Shown here: positions 10,495-22,559 of the stretch, one piece after another
Numbering within the stretch: the stretch's first letter is position 1
Layout: every line of letters begins with the position of its first letter
From: Acidomyces sp. 'richmondensis'
Taxonomy: Eukaryota; Ascomycota; Dothideomycetes; Mycosphaerellales; Teratosphaeriaceae
NCBI GenBank assembly: GCA_003545705.1
Contig: QVLQ01000023.1
Coordinates: forward strand, 1 to 64,000
DNA length: 64,000 nucleotides
Direction of reading: 5' to 3'
Program-made: the position numbers and the translations under genes
Notes under the pieces: generated by a model
What the model was told of the DNA's origin: nothing
Databases searched by the model: none
Seen by the model: the letters and a program-made list of their open reading frames with translations, nothing else

Positions 10495-13288
10495 AATCTT
10501 CCCCCTCCAGATACTCAGAGCCGCCCCTTGGCTCTCCATCATCCGACGGGCTTCCCCCATCGGATACCTATAAGTAGTGTAAGTCTGCAGGCTCCTGGTC
10601 CTGCACTTGATCTTCTTCCGGCTGCCGCGAGAAGTCCATAGCGTTCGTGAAGAATGACTTGCTCCCGTACGCCTGCTGCTCCATATGCACCACCGCCTCC
10701 CATTTCTGCCTTATCCTGGTAACGGCCAGCTACCTCTAGCTCTGGAGATACCGCTCAAGCTTCGTAGCGGTTAATTCCGGATGGAGTAGAAGATTGAAAA
10801 CGAGAAAGCTCACTTCCGGATCAGTCCACTATCTGCGGCCGATGAGAGCGTCAGATATAGGCCTAAGTCCGTCAAGATGCACGTTGGCGGCGAATGGGGT
10901 GTCCATCTTCCTATACATGTTTGGGTGACCTGATGGCGAACGCGGCGGCGGTGTAAAGGTAGCATGGGCGTGCGCGAGCTCCTCACGTCTACCGGCTTCC
11001 TGGACTTCTATGTCGCCGTCCTCATTTTCAGCAACGTACTATAGCAAGATTGTCCTTCTAGGCCGTACGGCGGGTCCTAAGGCGCCGTAGGGAATGCGCG
11101 GGTCTGTAACGCGGATCTCGCCGGCTTTACAGGGTACCGGCACCTATCTGGTCCTGTACTTTTCCAGGTCTTCTTCCGTCAGGGTATCACCCTCAATCGC
11201 CTGGATGTACCCGTGACTCGTAAGTCCGCGCTGGTGGAGGGTGCTATACCAGTCCAAAAGGTGTCGGTGCATTCTAGGGACGATTTCAGTATAGTTATCA
11301 GCATATTCGTCGTCTAGGGACAATAAGCCTTAAATCTGTCGAACTCTACGGCCGGCGGTTATACTCTCTATATTATAGTCGATGTATCGGAATGCCGTAG
11401 GGTCCCTAGGTTGCTGTGATTTAGTATAATATAGGTAAGATATCAGCCGATAAGAGTAGTCGCTCCGTAAAAGTATATATACTAGCTAGTACCCCGGGTC
11501 CTATCGTACGAGTTGCTAAGTTAAGCTGTACATTATGTTACGCATCTAGCCCCTATTGCTTCGGCCGTCTATTATCCGGAGGTGCTATCGGTACATTTCA
11601 AAATCTAACCCGGCAATGTTTTTTACGGCGTTATCTTCCTATTTCCAGTATTCGAAGAGACCCCTAATATTGACGGACCCGTTACTAGTCTATTGTATCA
11701 ACACATCCGGCGGTAGGTGAAGTGCAGTGATAATTATGGCCAATGCTAACTAGGGAAGTGACGTAGAGTTAACGAGATCGTAAAGAGGCGCGACCGGAAA
11801 GTATCGCAGTAGTCCGAGTCTGTCTGCGGGCAGAGGATCCCGGTACTCTCGTCTGAACTATATGCCGACTAACGGTTGGTTGCGGAAAGCCCTCAACGAC
11901 TTTGGTACTGCCGCCATTTGCCTAAGTCGCTCTACTAGTGTAGGAGTGCGCGTATTAACTACTCGGAGTCCTATTTCTTAGGCAAATTGTTGCAAGTAGC
12001 CCCGGCAGTAGTTCCTAGCCGAGTTCGACTGAATACTTCGTACGAACTTTTAGAGGAGGGCCTTCCGCGCCCTTTCGGATGCCGGCCTTTTACCGCGGTC
12101 GATAAGGTAGTCAAGTATATCGGCACTTACCCATCGCGTGTCGCATCCACATTCTCGGCGGGTCTGCAGTTCCGGAGGTGGATGTCGAAGGATCATCTTA
12201 TCCACGCTACTAAGCGTACTGGTAATGGAGGTGGCCGGAGAATGGCACGATTTGTCCGAGTTCCGTTCCGGGCGACTGTTATAACACATCCCTGCGCCCG
12301 GCAGAGATATAGGGCTTTGTACCGCGAATTGCGCGGTATCTAGTGTTCGGCGTAGACTCGGAATAGCGCCGTGAGCATCACCATTCTCGGCACTGGTGTC
12401 TGGCTTCCTGCACAGCCAGCCATCTTCGCCTACTATCAACCCCGCTTGATCGGCTAGTATTGCAATTCCTTCGCTCTCAGTTGCTATTAACGACAGGCTC
12501 GGGTCGGCCGCCTTAACGAGATCATCGGCGAGGAAATCCTTATCCTTACGCGACTGTCTACTCGGCGGATTGTGAAGGCGCCGGAGAAGAAATACGTTGA
12601 CCCGGTAGCGGCAAGATTCATAGTCGTATCCGGATCTGGCGAGGGCCGACATCTTTAATGCTAGATTTTCGGAGCCGCCTAGAAGACGGACGACGGTGTA
12701 CGCCTCAGCGTCCCGGCCCTAGCGTTGACGTACAGTGTTCTGGTATCCGGCGCGATTGGTGCGGGATCTCTTGCCTTTCAGTGCAGCTTAATAGATAGCC
12801 GGGTATACCTCTTCAAGTGTAGCAGTAAGTCCTGTTTTCTAAAGTAGCTCTTCCGTCGCCTAATCCGACAAGTCCACTATAGCATCGTTAAGGTCCTCGA
12901 TGTGTCTGCTAGCGGCTTCCAACAGCTACACCTGTACCCGTTTGCGGTCTTTATAATTGCTAATGCGCCTGATCTTAGCGAGAAACTCTAGAAAGCTTAT
13001 AGATAATATTGCAATGTTAGTAAGTTGTCGGTCGTTATAATTGATTATATCTTGTTTAATAAGTATAAGAGCTCGGTCGGCGCAGAGTGAGGATATAACG
13101 ACGCTTGATTCTGCTATATTATTTTTCTTATTTCACCGTTGTCGTTATGCTTATTGTTTCTCGTTTCTTTACGCTACATTCCGTTCGAATAGTCCCGAGG
13201 AACTACTACGAGTTTAGCCGATATTGCAGACTTACGCACTTTCGACTATAACCCGTACTTATCGAATGTCTGCGAAACTCCGGCAGAT
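10495..13288 (-). pseudogene. Decayed coding region 3' of element C integrase, unrecognised
   Basis: The minus strand shows long coherent coding stretches broken mainly by TAG at positions that look like Trp or Gln codons. One part is open from 12652 to 12050; another, about 11330 to 10500, reads through phrases such as MDTPFAANVHLDGLRPISDA and EGDTLTEEDLEKYR. I recognise no domain. Before the LINE inserted at 13289-13302 this sequence was joined to the element C integrase tail at 18607-19653, so it may be a third ORF of C, or a gene C landed beside. No LTR of C is identified between them. Confidence 0.4.
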
Positions 13289-13567
13289 ATATCTTAGGTT
13301 GTCAAGAAGCTTCTAAAGCCCCCATAGGACAAAAAGTCGCACACCCACATCTCGACCAAAACCGGACGAAATTCGAAGCTGATTACACCAAATTCAAGCG
13401 CTCGCGACGTACACCTACGCGCCAAGCGCACGGCGCGCCGCCGGTGTTATCCATCGAGCTTTTGACAGCTCCATCTCACCAGAAACCAGACAAAAATTTT
13501 TGAGGTGTTGCCAAGCCTTGGACCCTGAAATTTGAGTACTGGACCCTTAGGGCCTAAGGCACCAAAT

Positions 13568-14986
13568 ATGACCTCACCTAACAGCCAGAGAGGTACAAGA
13601 ATGGAAATGGAGATTGACAGCGAGGGACCTACCACTCCTAAAAGAATCATAGGCTGTAAAAGGCCTATTGAAACCCCACAGCGCCCCCGCGCTAATGGAG
13701 CAAGGCGCCAACTAATACCGGCAATACCTTTACTAAGCAAAAAGACCCTGTTGCAAGCTAAACAAAACAAAGAAGACAGTTCAGAGGAAGAGGAGCAAGG
13801 TAGTGAGGAAGAGGAGGAGGAGGAGGAAAAGGAGGGAGAGAAAGAGGAGGAAATCAACAGAGAGAAAGAAAAAGAGGTATCAAGCCTTATTTATAAGGCT
13901 AGAGACCTCATTGTTAAGGCAGCAAGCCTTACTAAAAATCGCCAAGAACAGACTAATCTCCTTAACCTCGTACATATCTTCAGGGAATATACGGAACAAG
14001 GCACAGTACTCTCTAGTACTAAGCTCATTGCTAGTAGAGCAAGCGAACTTACGGCAGTTGCTAAGGCAGCTACTAGCGCTATCCGTACCCAAACAGCTAC
14101 ATACGCTGACGCAGTTAAGGATGGAGCTAAGCTAGGTACCAATCCGGTAATACAACAGGCAGGGAGGAGCAACCAATCCTAAGCCAAGAGAACAAGCCCT
14201 AAGGAGACGTTAAAAACTGAGTCAATTGTAGTCTCCCTAAAAGGGGAAGCTAGTAAAGATATAGGCGCTGACTTCTTCAACCTAAGGAACAGGGTAAATA
14301 AGGCGATAGGAGGACCGGCAGTTGCCTCTATCCGCTGGACCCTAAATAAGGAGAAGCCAAACCTTATCCTCACCCTCACACACGAGTACCCGGCCAGTAG
14401 GGTGCTAGCAAGCTTTAACAAGTGGCAGAGTGTTCTAATAGCCGATAGTGCTATAGCTAACACTAACTGGCATAAAGTGCTAATACACAGAGCCCCTACC
14501 TCAGTGTTCAATACTGAAGGAGGAATGGACCTCATTGTAGACGAGATCAAGACATTCAACCAGGGCCTAGAGCCAGTAGGGGTTCCCTATTGGCTTACAT
14601 CTAAGGAACGCCGGCAAAATCAACGAGCAGGTACAGTTATAGTAGCCTTTAAATCCGAAAAAGAGGCTAACACCGTTATACGACATAGTATATCAATTGC
14701 CGGTCTCCGCCTTAAAGCTGAGAAGATGCTACGGACCCCTAGAACCTCGCAATGTTCTAGGTGCCTAGGCTTCGGGCATAGGGACATTAAATGCCGTAAG
14801 GCATTTAAATGCCGTCTATGCGCCGAGGAACATAGCTCAAAAAAACACAAATGCGGAGCCTGTGAATCAACCGAGCTATGCCAACATATAAAGGCTAGGT
14901 GCTTCAACTGTGGCGGCAAACATACGGCGGACTCTAAGGACTGCGAGACCTACCTAACTATCAGAAATGTTAGAAAGGAACCTTAA
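13568..14986 (+). pseudogene. LINE ORF1 (one in-frame stop)
   Basis: Same 473-codon length as ORF1 of copy 1 (ATG at 13568, stop at 14984-14986), but a TAA replaces Gln near 14180. The Glu-rich acidic stretch and the three cysteine-histidine knuckles (about 14750-14940) are preserved. Only one nonsense change separates it from an open frame. Confidence 0.85.
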
Positions 14987-17900
14987 AATCCTTCAAATAA
15001 ACGTAAACCGGAGCTCCTTAGCAACGGAAGGGGCTCTAGAATACGCTAGAGATCTGGATATAGACCTTATAGCAGTTCAAGAGCCTTAGATAACAACTAG
15101 CGATAACGGAAACGACTACAGAAAAGCGCGCTCTATAACGCACCCGAGCTATAACTGTATAGTACCAAGTCCTACGAGCCCGAGTACGAGGCCCCGAACC
15201 CTCTTATACTTTAGGAGAGACCTAGGACTAGAGCTAGCACAAAAAGACCTCGGAGACTCAGACCTTCAGTCTATAGACATTAGGGATAAGCGGAACCAGC
15301 TAACCCTACTAAATATCTATAATGAAAGGGACGTAAATAATATCTAGACATTAGACAGAACACTCTACAAGCTCCCTATACCTAAGAACACTATACTTCT
15401 AGGGGATTTTAATATACACCATCCAGTTTGGGAACCTAATACGGGTAGACCTAGCCCTAGAGCTCAACTATTTAAAGAGTGGCTAGATAGTAAGGACCTT
15501 TACCTATCTAATAGGATTGGAGAAGAGACCTTTTTTAGACCACATCTAGAGAGAGGGAGCGTCCTAGACCTTACCTTTACAAGAGGGATCGAGACTATAA
15601 ACTGGCAAACAACTCCAAATATAGGATCAGACCATCTAGGGATTACCTTCACAATAAGGGGGTCTAAGGACTCTAACTGCCTCTATACGACGTCCCTAGG
15701 CAATAGGTTCAACACTAAAAAGGCGGATTGGATACTCTTTAATAAAACCCTTAAAGAGGAAGCTGCTAAGAGCCCCTACCTTAGAGCAGCAATAGTAACA
15801 AGCAATATACGGCCTGAAGAAATGCTAGAAGGAAAAGCACATCCTATATTAGAACACCTAGACAAAGCAGCTTCGGCCTTTACTAAGGCTATTCAGACGG
15901 CATCAACAAAGAGTATTCCCTTACTGAAGATAAGCCTAAGATCAAAGCCCTAGTAGAACAGCAAACTAAAAGACCTTAGAAAGGCGTATAATAAGGCTTA
16001 CCGAGCCCTTCGGCGCTATTCTAAGCACCTGGAGGATATCCCTGAGAATAACCAGTATAGAGAATCCTATAAGACCGTAAGGAATTCCTACTTCCAAGCG
16101 ATTAAAGCAGCTAAACAGGACCACTGGAATAAATTCCTAGAGGGAGAGGACCCTACAACTATATATAAGGCTATGTCCTATACTAAAGATAACCAAAACA
16201 GCTTAATACCGACAATAAGCGGACAGGATTCCTTCAACGGCAAGTGTGAAGCCCTTAGGACGGCACTATTCCTAAATCCCCCTACGACTAGTATAACTAT
16301 ACGGTGGAAAAGGTATAAAGCTAGTCCTAAGTGGAAGTGGCCTAAGCTCTCAACTAAAGAACTTCAAGATGCTTGTAGCAATACAGCTATTAAAGGCAAG
16401 ACACCAGGGCCAGACTCAATAACACAAGAAATAATTGCGAGGGCATACGCCGCTATTCCCGAGATATTCTACGATATCTATAGCTCGCTATTAGATATAG
16501 GAATACATCCGAGAGCATGGAAACAAGCTATCGGGGCTATCCTTAAGAAACCAGGGAAACCAGACTATTCTATCCCTAAGGCTTACAGGGTTATCTCCCT
16601 CCTGAACTGCCTAGGGAAGGTAAGCGAGCGGATCCTCGCGAAGCGGTTAGGATACCTCGCTGAGACTACCGACCTCCTACATCCTTCGCAGTTAGGGGGC
16701 CGTAAGAAGAAGTCCGCTATAGATGCAGCGTTTATACTAACGGACGAAGTACAAGCTAATAAGAGTAGAGGCCTTAAAACCTCCACCCTATTCCTCGATA
16801 TTAAAGGAGCATTTGACCACGTAGCTAAGGAACAACTTCTAGGGATTATGTACCAGCTAAGACTACCAGCCTCCCTAATACTGTGGACTCGGTCATTCCT
16901 AAGCGAGAGGACGCTCAAACTATCATTTAACGGAAATACGGAAGATACAAAGCCAATCAATACAGGAATACCGCAAGGGAGCCCTATATCGCCAATCCTA
17001 TTCCTCATCTATATAAGGGACTTATTCCCATATTTAGATGGAATTAAGCCTATATCCTATATTGACGATATAGCCCTTATTGCGGCTTCTTCAAGCCTAA
17101 GGAAGAATATCAAACTGTTAGAGCAAGCTACTCAAACGCTATACACCTTAGGGCAAGAGAACGCTATTGAGTTTGACTTAGCGAAAACTGAACTCCTACA
17201 CTTCACAAAAGGGAAAGGATCGGACACCCCTATTACCCTCCCAAACAACGAGGTTATTCAACTATCGCTAAGACTAGTGCGTTGGCTAGGGATCTGGTTT
17301 GACCCCTACTTAACCTTTAAAGAACACATCCGAATACGAGCATCACAGGCAAGACAAGCATTCTTAAGACTAGAGAGACTAGCTTACACCGGAAGGGGCC
17401 TATCCGCTAAAGCTCTAAGACAACTATACCGCGCGTGCATTATCAGTATTGCCGACTATGGATCCCCTATATGGTCTAACGGATCAACAGAACAAGCTAA
17501 GCCCTTACAGGCTATCCAAAATGCGGCCACTAAGAAAATCCTAGGAGTTTTTAAGACGGCGCCATCACAACCGTGTGAAGTAGAGGCCAGCCTACTACCA
17601 CCCTCAATCCGGCTCACTAGGTCCCGACACCTATACGCCTTACGCTGCCTACAACTACATCAGCAACACCCTATTACGACTCGGATTAAGGCTATTAGAG
17701 CATCTAACAAATCCTCTAAACCAACACAGCTTCAGAGGCTAATAGAGGACCTAAACTATCTGGATAAAGATGACCTCTGTTACTATATTACCCGGCTTGA
17801 CCCCTTTTATAATCCTCCCTGGAGAGAGCCTACAGAACCCCCGAAACCTAGCGGACCTCTAAATAGACAAAGACAGCTTAGTGAATCCTGGCCGCCTAGA

Positions 17901-18431
17901 ACTATACCTACACCTACACCTACTCAAGCTCGAACCTTAGTTATTCGTCTAATTAACAATTGGGCAGTTGCCGATTGGAAAAGATTACTAGATATATATA
18001 AGACAAAACAGATATCAGATCCTAAGGGCAACCCGCTAAGCTATAGCCGACTATACGATTGGAAGTTATCCCTACAGCCTTCCTTAGGACCTCGGGGAGT
18101 AAGCCGTTAGGTTAACAGCGCCTTCTTCCAGCTTAAGCTAGGGCATGGATATATTAAAGGATACTTAAATAAGCTTGGTTATACAGATAATGACTTATAT
18201 AGGTGCCTAAGGAAAGAGACACCTAGACACCTACTACTAGAATGCAGGTTATATAAGGAGGAGCGGAAGGAGTTTGACGCTCTTAACGTTAAACCGCTAA
18301 CACTTCCCCTACTACTACATACTAGTAAAGGTGGAAAGCTTACGCGTCACTTTATAGACGCAACTAGGATAGCTACTAGGGGTTGGCACCTCAGTAGGCT
18401 ACCTAGGGAAGAAGAGGAGGATACAGGTTGA
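14967..18431 (+). pseudogene. LINE ORF2: endonuclease, reverse transcriptase, zinc knuckle (stops)
   Basis: ORF2 starts at ATG 14967, overlapping ORF1 by 20 nt, and ends at TGA 18429-18431: 1,154 codons before the stop, with no frameshift. Domains: apurinic-type endonuclease (about 14970-15650), reverse transcriptase (about 16400-17080; YIDDIALIA holds the YxDD site near 17058), and the C-terminal knuckle (about 18190-18260, first Cys changed to Tyr). In-frame TAG codons occur near 15088, 15346, 15951 (two together) and 18108, all explained by TGG or CAG to TAG. A 645-codon open piece, 16173-18110, spans reverse transcriptase. No RNase H domain is visible, unlike many Tad-clade elements. Confidence 0.88.
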
Positions 18432-18747
18432 TTGCGCTCCGCGCCCCTAGGGCTCTTAAGCCCCACAATTTCCTTATCTACATTTGGCGTTATAAAATGG
18501 GAAAAATATAAACAAACTGCTCTAGAAGGAGCCGTCTTTCATAGTCATAGACTTCTATAGGACGTTAAATGGAATAATCAATCAATCAATCAATATCTTA
18601 GGTTGTATTATTGTTTCTTTATTCATTTTATTGCCCCGGCAGTAATACTGTTGTTACGTAAATGTTGCCTGTATTCCCGGAAGAGGCAGGTACGACTCGG
18701 TTGATCTTATATATTTCCCTGAAATTCTGAATTTTGATTAGCTGGTT

Positions 18748-18851
18748 GATAGCTACAGCGCGCCGTAGCTATCGGGCGGCTGTTCCCGTCCTTTCCGTCG
18801 GCTTCCTACTTTTGATTAGTCAGTTGATAACTACGGCGCGCCGTAGTTATC
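18748..18851. repeat. Two hairpin units (78-bp spacing) with 26-bp palindromes
   Basis: Two imperfect tandem units start with TTGATTAG at 18734 and 18812. Each holds a 26-bp palindrome: 18748-18773 with arms GATAGCTAC and GTAGCTATC, and 18826-18851 with arms GATAACTAC and GTAGTTATC. Both are followed by CGGGCGGCTG(T/C)TCCCGTC (the C belongs to the palindrome). The second palindrome is perfect. A third copy is at 29070-29095 with arms GATATCTAC and GTAGATATC. The variable arm position pairs in all three. Confidence 0.85.
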
Positions 18852-19085
18852 GGGCGGCTGCTCCCGTCCGCCGTTGCCGCTATAACTACTTCGAAGATCG
18901 ATCTCGGTTACGTTATTTACTCGAGTTCTCTCTCCCCCGTCGGATTATTCGACTACTGCCCCTTAGTAGTCGCCTTCGCTATCACCGCCGTTATCCGAGA
19001 AATATTGGAACTCCGCAGGATCTATCTCCGGTCTCGGAATGACTACTCCTTGGAGCGCGCGTCGTCGAACTCTCGGCACCTTATC

Positions 19086-19653
19086 CTACGCCTGATTACG
19101 GTGCGGCGACCTTGCGATACCGTTATCATCACCAGTACGCCGGTGAAATTTCTTCAGCAATCGGCTAGGATAGCTCCGCTCGTGTTGCGTACCGTCAAGC
19201 TCCTCCAGCCGATACGACCCGAGTCCCTCTCGTACTTTAGATATTCGAAACGGACCTCTCCATCGCGGTGCCAACTTTCGAGCAGAAGCTATATTATTAT
19301 TACGTCGCGAGTTAAATACCAGGACGAGATCTCCTGCCTTCAGTGCTTTAGCACGAATGTTCCGCGTAGAATCGAAGTACTCCTTATTCCATTCCCTATG
19401 GCGGCGGAGCCGGAGCATCGCTTCCGCCACGTCTTCATCTCTGCGATCCAGTTGAGCTGCTCTCGCGGCCAACAGCTGCGCCCTTGTTAGGACGCCGTCC
19501 TACGCCGTTATTCTCCACGTTAGAAAGAGCAGCTCGACGGGAAGCGTGTAGTTATATCCATACATAACCGCAGCCGGCGTTATGCCTATAGTCGCGCGGA
19601 CGGTGGTGCGATCGGCCTACAACACCCTATGGAGGCGTCTTGCCTACGGCTGC
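19086..19653 (-). pseudogene. Element C integrase C-terminal part
   Basis: Encodes the integrase C-terminal region, with the coiled AARAAQLDRRDEDVAEAMLR segment followed by the GPFRISKV...YRLEELDG fold that ends retroviral-type integrases. The last about 128 codons (19472-19086) are open. Upstream, TAG stops interrupt it, and B1 separates it from the catalytic core at 26343-26900. No chromodomain is seen after it, in contrast to families A and B. Confidence 0.75.
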
Positions 19654-19658
19654 CGGGT

Positions 19659-20003
19659 TGTTACGGGTTGTGACAAATAAGGAAGGTTTACCGAAGCCCC
19701 GCCTCATGAGTAAAGCTGGAAAGAGCTGGACCAATCAGGAAGCGAGCACCGTGATCACCATGATCGCCGGATCACCCGCGAAGTGATCACAGTGATCAGG
19801 GTGATCATACGAATTACGAACAGTATATAGGAATCGAAGACAGAAGCCTTAAGCTTCGACTTCGTGTTCAACTCAATTGTTAATCTCATTGGTTGGAATC
19901 ACAACTTCTGCTTTCACTTCGCTGCCTTGACACTCCTCTTCAAACGAGTACCAACCACGTGACTCCAGGTCATCTGATCATTACGTGACCAACAGTCATA
20001 ACA
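19659..20003 (+). repeat. 5' LTR of B1
   Basis: 345 bp, TGTTACGG...CATAACA. It contains several copies of a TGATCA-centred palindrome (about 19750-19808) upstream of a TATATA box (CAGTATATAGGAATCG, near 19824), a plausible promoter with repeated activator sites. Confidence 0.93.
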
Positions 20004-20021
20004 CTTTGAACACCCTCAAGA

Positions 20022-21044
20022 ATGAGTAACTCAGGCATGCATAGGACTCCCACTCCCAGTGAAGCAGGCGGTCCGACACGCCCTCGCCCAGATAACAATA
20101 GTGCGTCTAAGGTTGCTAAGCCAGACTTTTATTACGGAGATCGCCATAAGCTTGGTAACTGGCTCAATCAAATGAACTTGTACTTCTTATTCAACGACAT
20201 TACCAGGAATAAGACACTGTTCGCCACGACGTATCTGCGGGGAAGGGCTCAGCACTGGATTAAACCGTACCTTGATAAGTACCTCCGCCAGAGGGAGGAC
20301 GAAGAAGGAATCTTTGCGGACTTTAAACAGTTCAGCAGAGTCATTGAATCCATCTTCGGAATCCACAACAGCAAGGAAGTCGCTATACGTATTATACAAC
20401 ACCTAACCCAAAAAACCTCAGCCTCCGAGTACGCTGCCAAATTCTAAGAATACGCCCAGGTTACGGGATAGGACGATGACGCCTTGATAGTCATGTTCCG
20501 ACGAGGCCTAAAGGACAGCGTTAAGGATGAGCTGATACGCGACGGAAGGACGAACAAGGACCTCGACGAATTAATTAGAACTGCTATCGACCTTGATAAT
20601 AAACTTTACGAGAGAAACATGGAAAGACGCCACGATACTCGAGTAAGAGGAAGCGCCGGATATGTGCCCCGACGAAGCTGGACTACGAAGGGAAACACGC
20701 CGGTTAACAAAGGCGATCCGATAGAACTCGATGTGACCTACAAGGTCAAGAAAGGGTCGGACAAAAAAGGGAAAACCTACCCTCCAAAAAAGCGAGAAGG
20801 ACTGAAGTGCTATGCCTGTAGCAAGACGGGCTATATAGCGAAGAACTGTCGCTCGAAAAACAAGGTGCAGCGACGACAGTTTAATATGATAATAGGAACC
20901 GGTACAATAGAACTAGGGGAGCGAATACAACTCCTAAGGAACCTCCGAAACTTACTTTTCGCACGAATACGCCAAGAGCAAACCTTGAGCATAGAAGCTC
21001 GAAGAAAGGGACAGTTCCGGAAGGCGGATACACACGGAGAATAA
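20022..21044 (+). pseudogene. Ty3 B1 gag (nucleocapsid), interrupted
   Basis: Starts at ATG 20022 just inside the 5' LTR. An N-terminal disordered stretch is followed by a capsid-like domain (FYYGDRHKLGNWLNQMNLYF; LRGRAQHWIKPYL), a basic region, and a zinc knuckle near 20808-20850 reading CYACSKTGYIAKNC, in which the usual His is Tyr, a CAT to TAT change. Stops at about 20446 (CAA to TAA) and 20470 (TGG to TAG) divide the frame; the second open part is 20484-21044. RIP damage explains both. Confidence 0.8.
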
Positions 21045-21137
21045 GTCGCTGAATTATATAATCGAATCCTTATAATCGACTAGAGAATCGAAGGACTCGA
21101 AAGGGAAGTACCAATATACGAAGAAACCCAGTCAAAT

Positions 21138-21575
21138 ATGATGCTTAAAGAGTCGGATAATAGTTACTATTCTCAGAGAAACGAATGTGACGAAGACAGA
21201 GAGACACCGCTACAGGAGGAACAATCGCAGAACGAATCCGAACTCGGAAATAGGGAATTAAATGTTACTGAAAGACTCGATGCAGATCAATTTCCTGATA
21301 ATGAAGATTGCGAAGACTCCGACACCCCGGAAGAGTCGGAAGAGGAAGCGCCAACTGCGGACCCAGAAGAACAACCTTTACCGGAAGAGAGTTCGGGGAG
21401 CGAAGAAGAAGAAGAGGAAGAAGGTGAAAGTGTACTAATGCACTTTACCGTAACCGGACATCAGGAAATCCTACAAATGTTCCACGAAATAGCTAGAAGA
21501 TATGAAGAAGCCTTTCCTTTAGTAAACGGAAGAAGACTACTTTATGGAGAAAACTTCGACCGGATATTGGACTAG
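21138..21575 (+). pseudogene. Ty3 B1 acidic linker region between gag and protease
   Basis: A 145-codon open stretch rich in Glu, Asp, Ser and Pro with a run of Glu near 21400. It continues the gag-pol polyprotein between the zinc knuckle and protease. I recognise no domain. The same stretch with more damage is in B2 near 35050-35520. Confidence 0.55.
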
Positions 21576-22045
21576 TTGCGATCTATGTTCTAGCAACACC
21601 TACTTGTGCCTAACTAAGGAATTTGTATAAGGAAGTTTATCTAGGAACGACTACCTATTAGAAGCGTGTTCCTTCTAGGGGGATATGTCGCCCTAGATGG
21701 GACCTTCATTCCGCAAAGAATGAGGGGCTTGATACTGCGGGTTAAGGAACAACTGGATAAGATACAGGACATCTAGCGATAGAAGCGAACTATCGACCGC
21801 AATACTATCGGACCTGAGGAAATAAAGGAAGAACGAGAAAGGCTTAACGCGAACCGACGCTATAAGATTAAGGAACGATGTAACGCATTAGAAAGACACC
21901 TTATATCTACGATATACGAGTAGTAAGAACTCATCAGAGATCTTTCAAAAAACTAGATAGTCCTGGAGATAGGAGCGATCGACAGGAAGTCAACAACGTA
22001 CAAGCTCTAGCATCATCGGCACCAGTATTCCGCACCAAAATACGA

Positions 22046-22309
22046 ATGAATAGCGATATAGATACCTACACTATAATCGACTCCGGAGCTAGTAGGAACT
22101 TCATATCGAAGAGGCTCGTCGATAAATACGGGATCGCAACCCGTAAGAAAAAGAAGGGGTATAAACTGATCGCGGTAGACGGATCACCCTTACCCGACGT
22201 CGACGATGAGACGATACCATTGTCGATAGCTGTTCAGCGGCATTACGAGGAGGTTGTCTTAGATGTGGTGGAAATGGCCAGACACGACATCGTACTAGGC
22301 ACCCCTTAG
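22046..22309 (+). pseudogene. Ty3 B1 aspartic protease
   Basis: Retropepsin-like segment: IIDSGASRNFIS holds the catalytic Asp in the D-S-G-A motif near 22080, with AVDGSPL and VVEMARHDIVLGTP further on as in the second half of the fold. Bounded by TAG stops. It is part of a damaged gag-pol frame rather than a separate gene. Confidence 0.8.
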
Positions 22310-22559
22310 CTGAAGCAGCACAACCCAATCATCGATTGGAAGACAGGAGTACTCGACTTCGAGAGATACGACTGCGTAGTCGACATCAATCCTACACGCC
22401 GACAGAGGACGACGGTAGATAAGAAAAGGGAATTGAACGGAGCACAAGACTCTAATTCCCGATCGAACTAGAGGTTTCAAAGAAACCCTACCTCCGCAGA
22501 CACTACTAAGGGTCTAGCAGGTCGACAAGCGAGAGTTAGAAGTGGAAGTTACGCCCTAC

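Larger units (their letters stand above)
13303..18592 (+). mobile_element. Full-length LINE, copy 2, with 14-bp target duplication
   Basis: A 5.29-kb non-LTR retrotransposon on the plus strand with 5' UTR, ORF1, overlapping ORF2, a 3' UTR of about 160 bp and a tail of AATC repeats. The duplication ATATCTTAGGTTGT is at 13289-13302 and 18593-18606. The 5' end is about 40 bp longer than the homology shared with the copies at 4.9 kb and 55.65 kb. It sits in element C. It is nearly identical to copy 1 but has a handful of CAA/CAG/TGG to stop changes, so it looks recently and lightly RIP-mutated. Confidence 0.95.
18607..19653 (-). mobile_element. Element C (Ty3/gypsy), middle piece with integrase C-terminus
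   Basis: Minus-strand continuation of element C downstream of B1. The 5-bp B1 duplication CGGGT at 19654-19658 joins it to the integrase core at 26343. Reading from 19653 down, the sequence gives the end of the integrase core (a TIGITPAAVMYGY-like stretch) and the C-terminal fold (LVLVFNSRRNNN, LAPRWRGPFRISKV), ending near 19086. From 19085 to 18607 there is no clear gene, but two hairpin repeats lie at 18748-18851. Confidence 0.75.

Noticed and set aside
10061..10641. Several short frames in the CTGT-rich repeat
   Set aside because: They come from the tetranucleotide repeat and C-rich stretch of an LTR-like element; no start context, domain or conservation of frame between copies.
11987..12343. 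118-codon plus-strand frame
   Set aside because: Opposite to the better-supported minus-strand coding stretch at 12652-12050 and without any recognisable feature.
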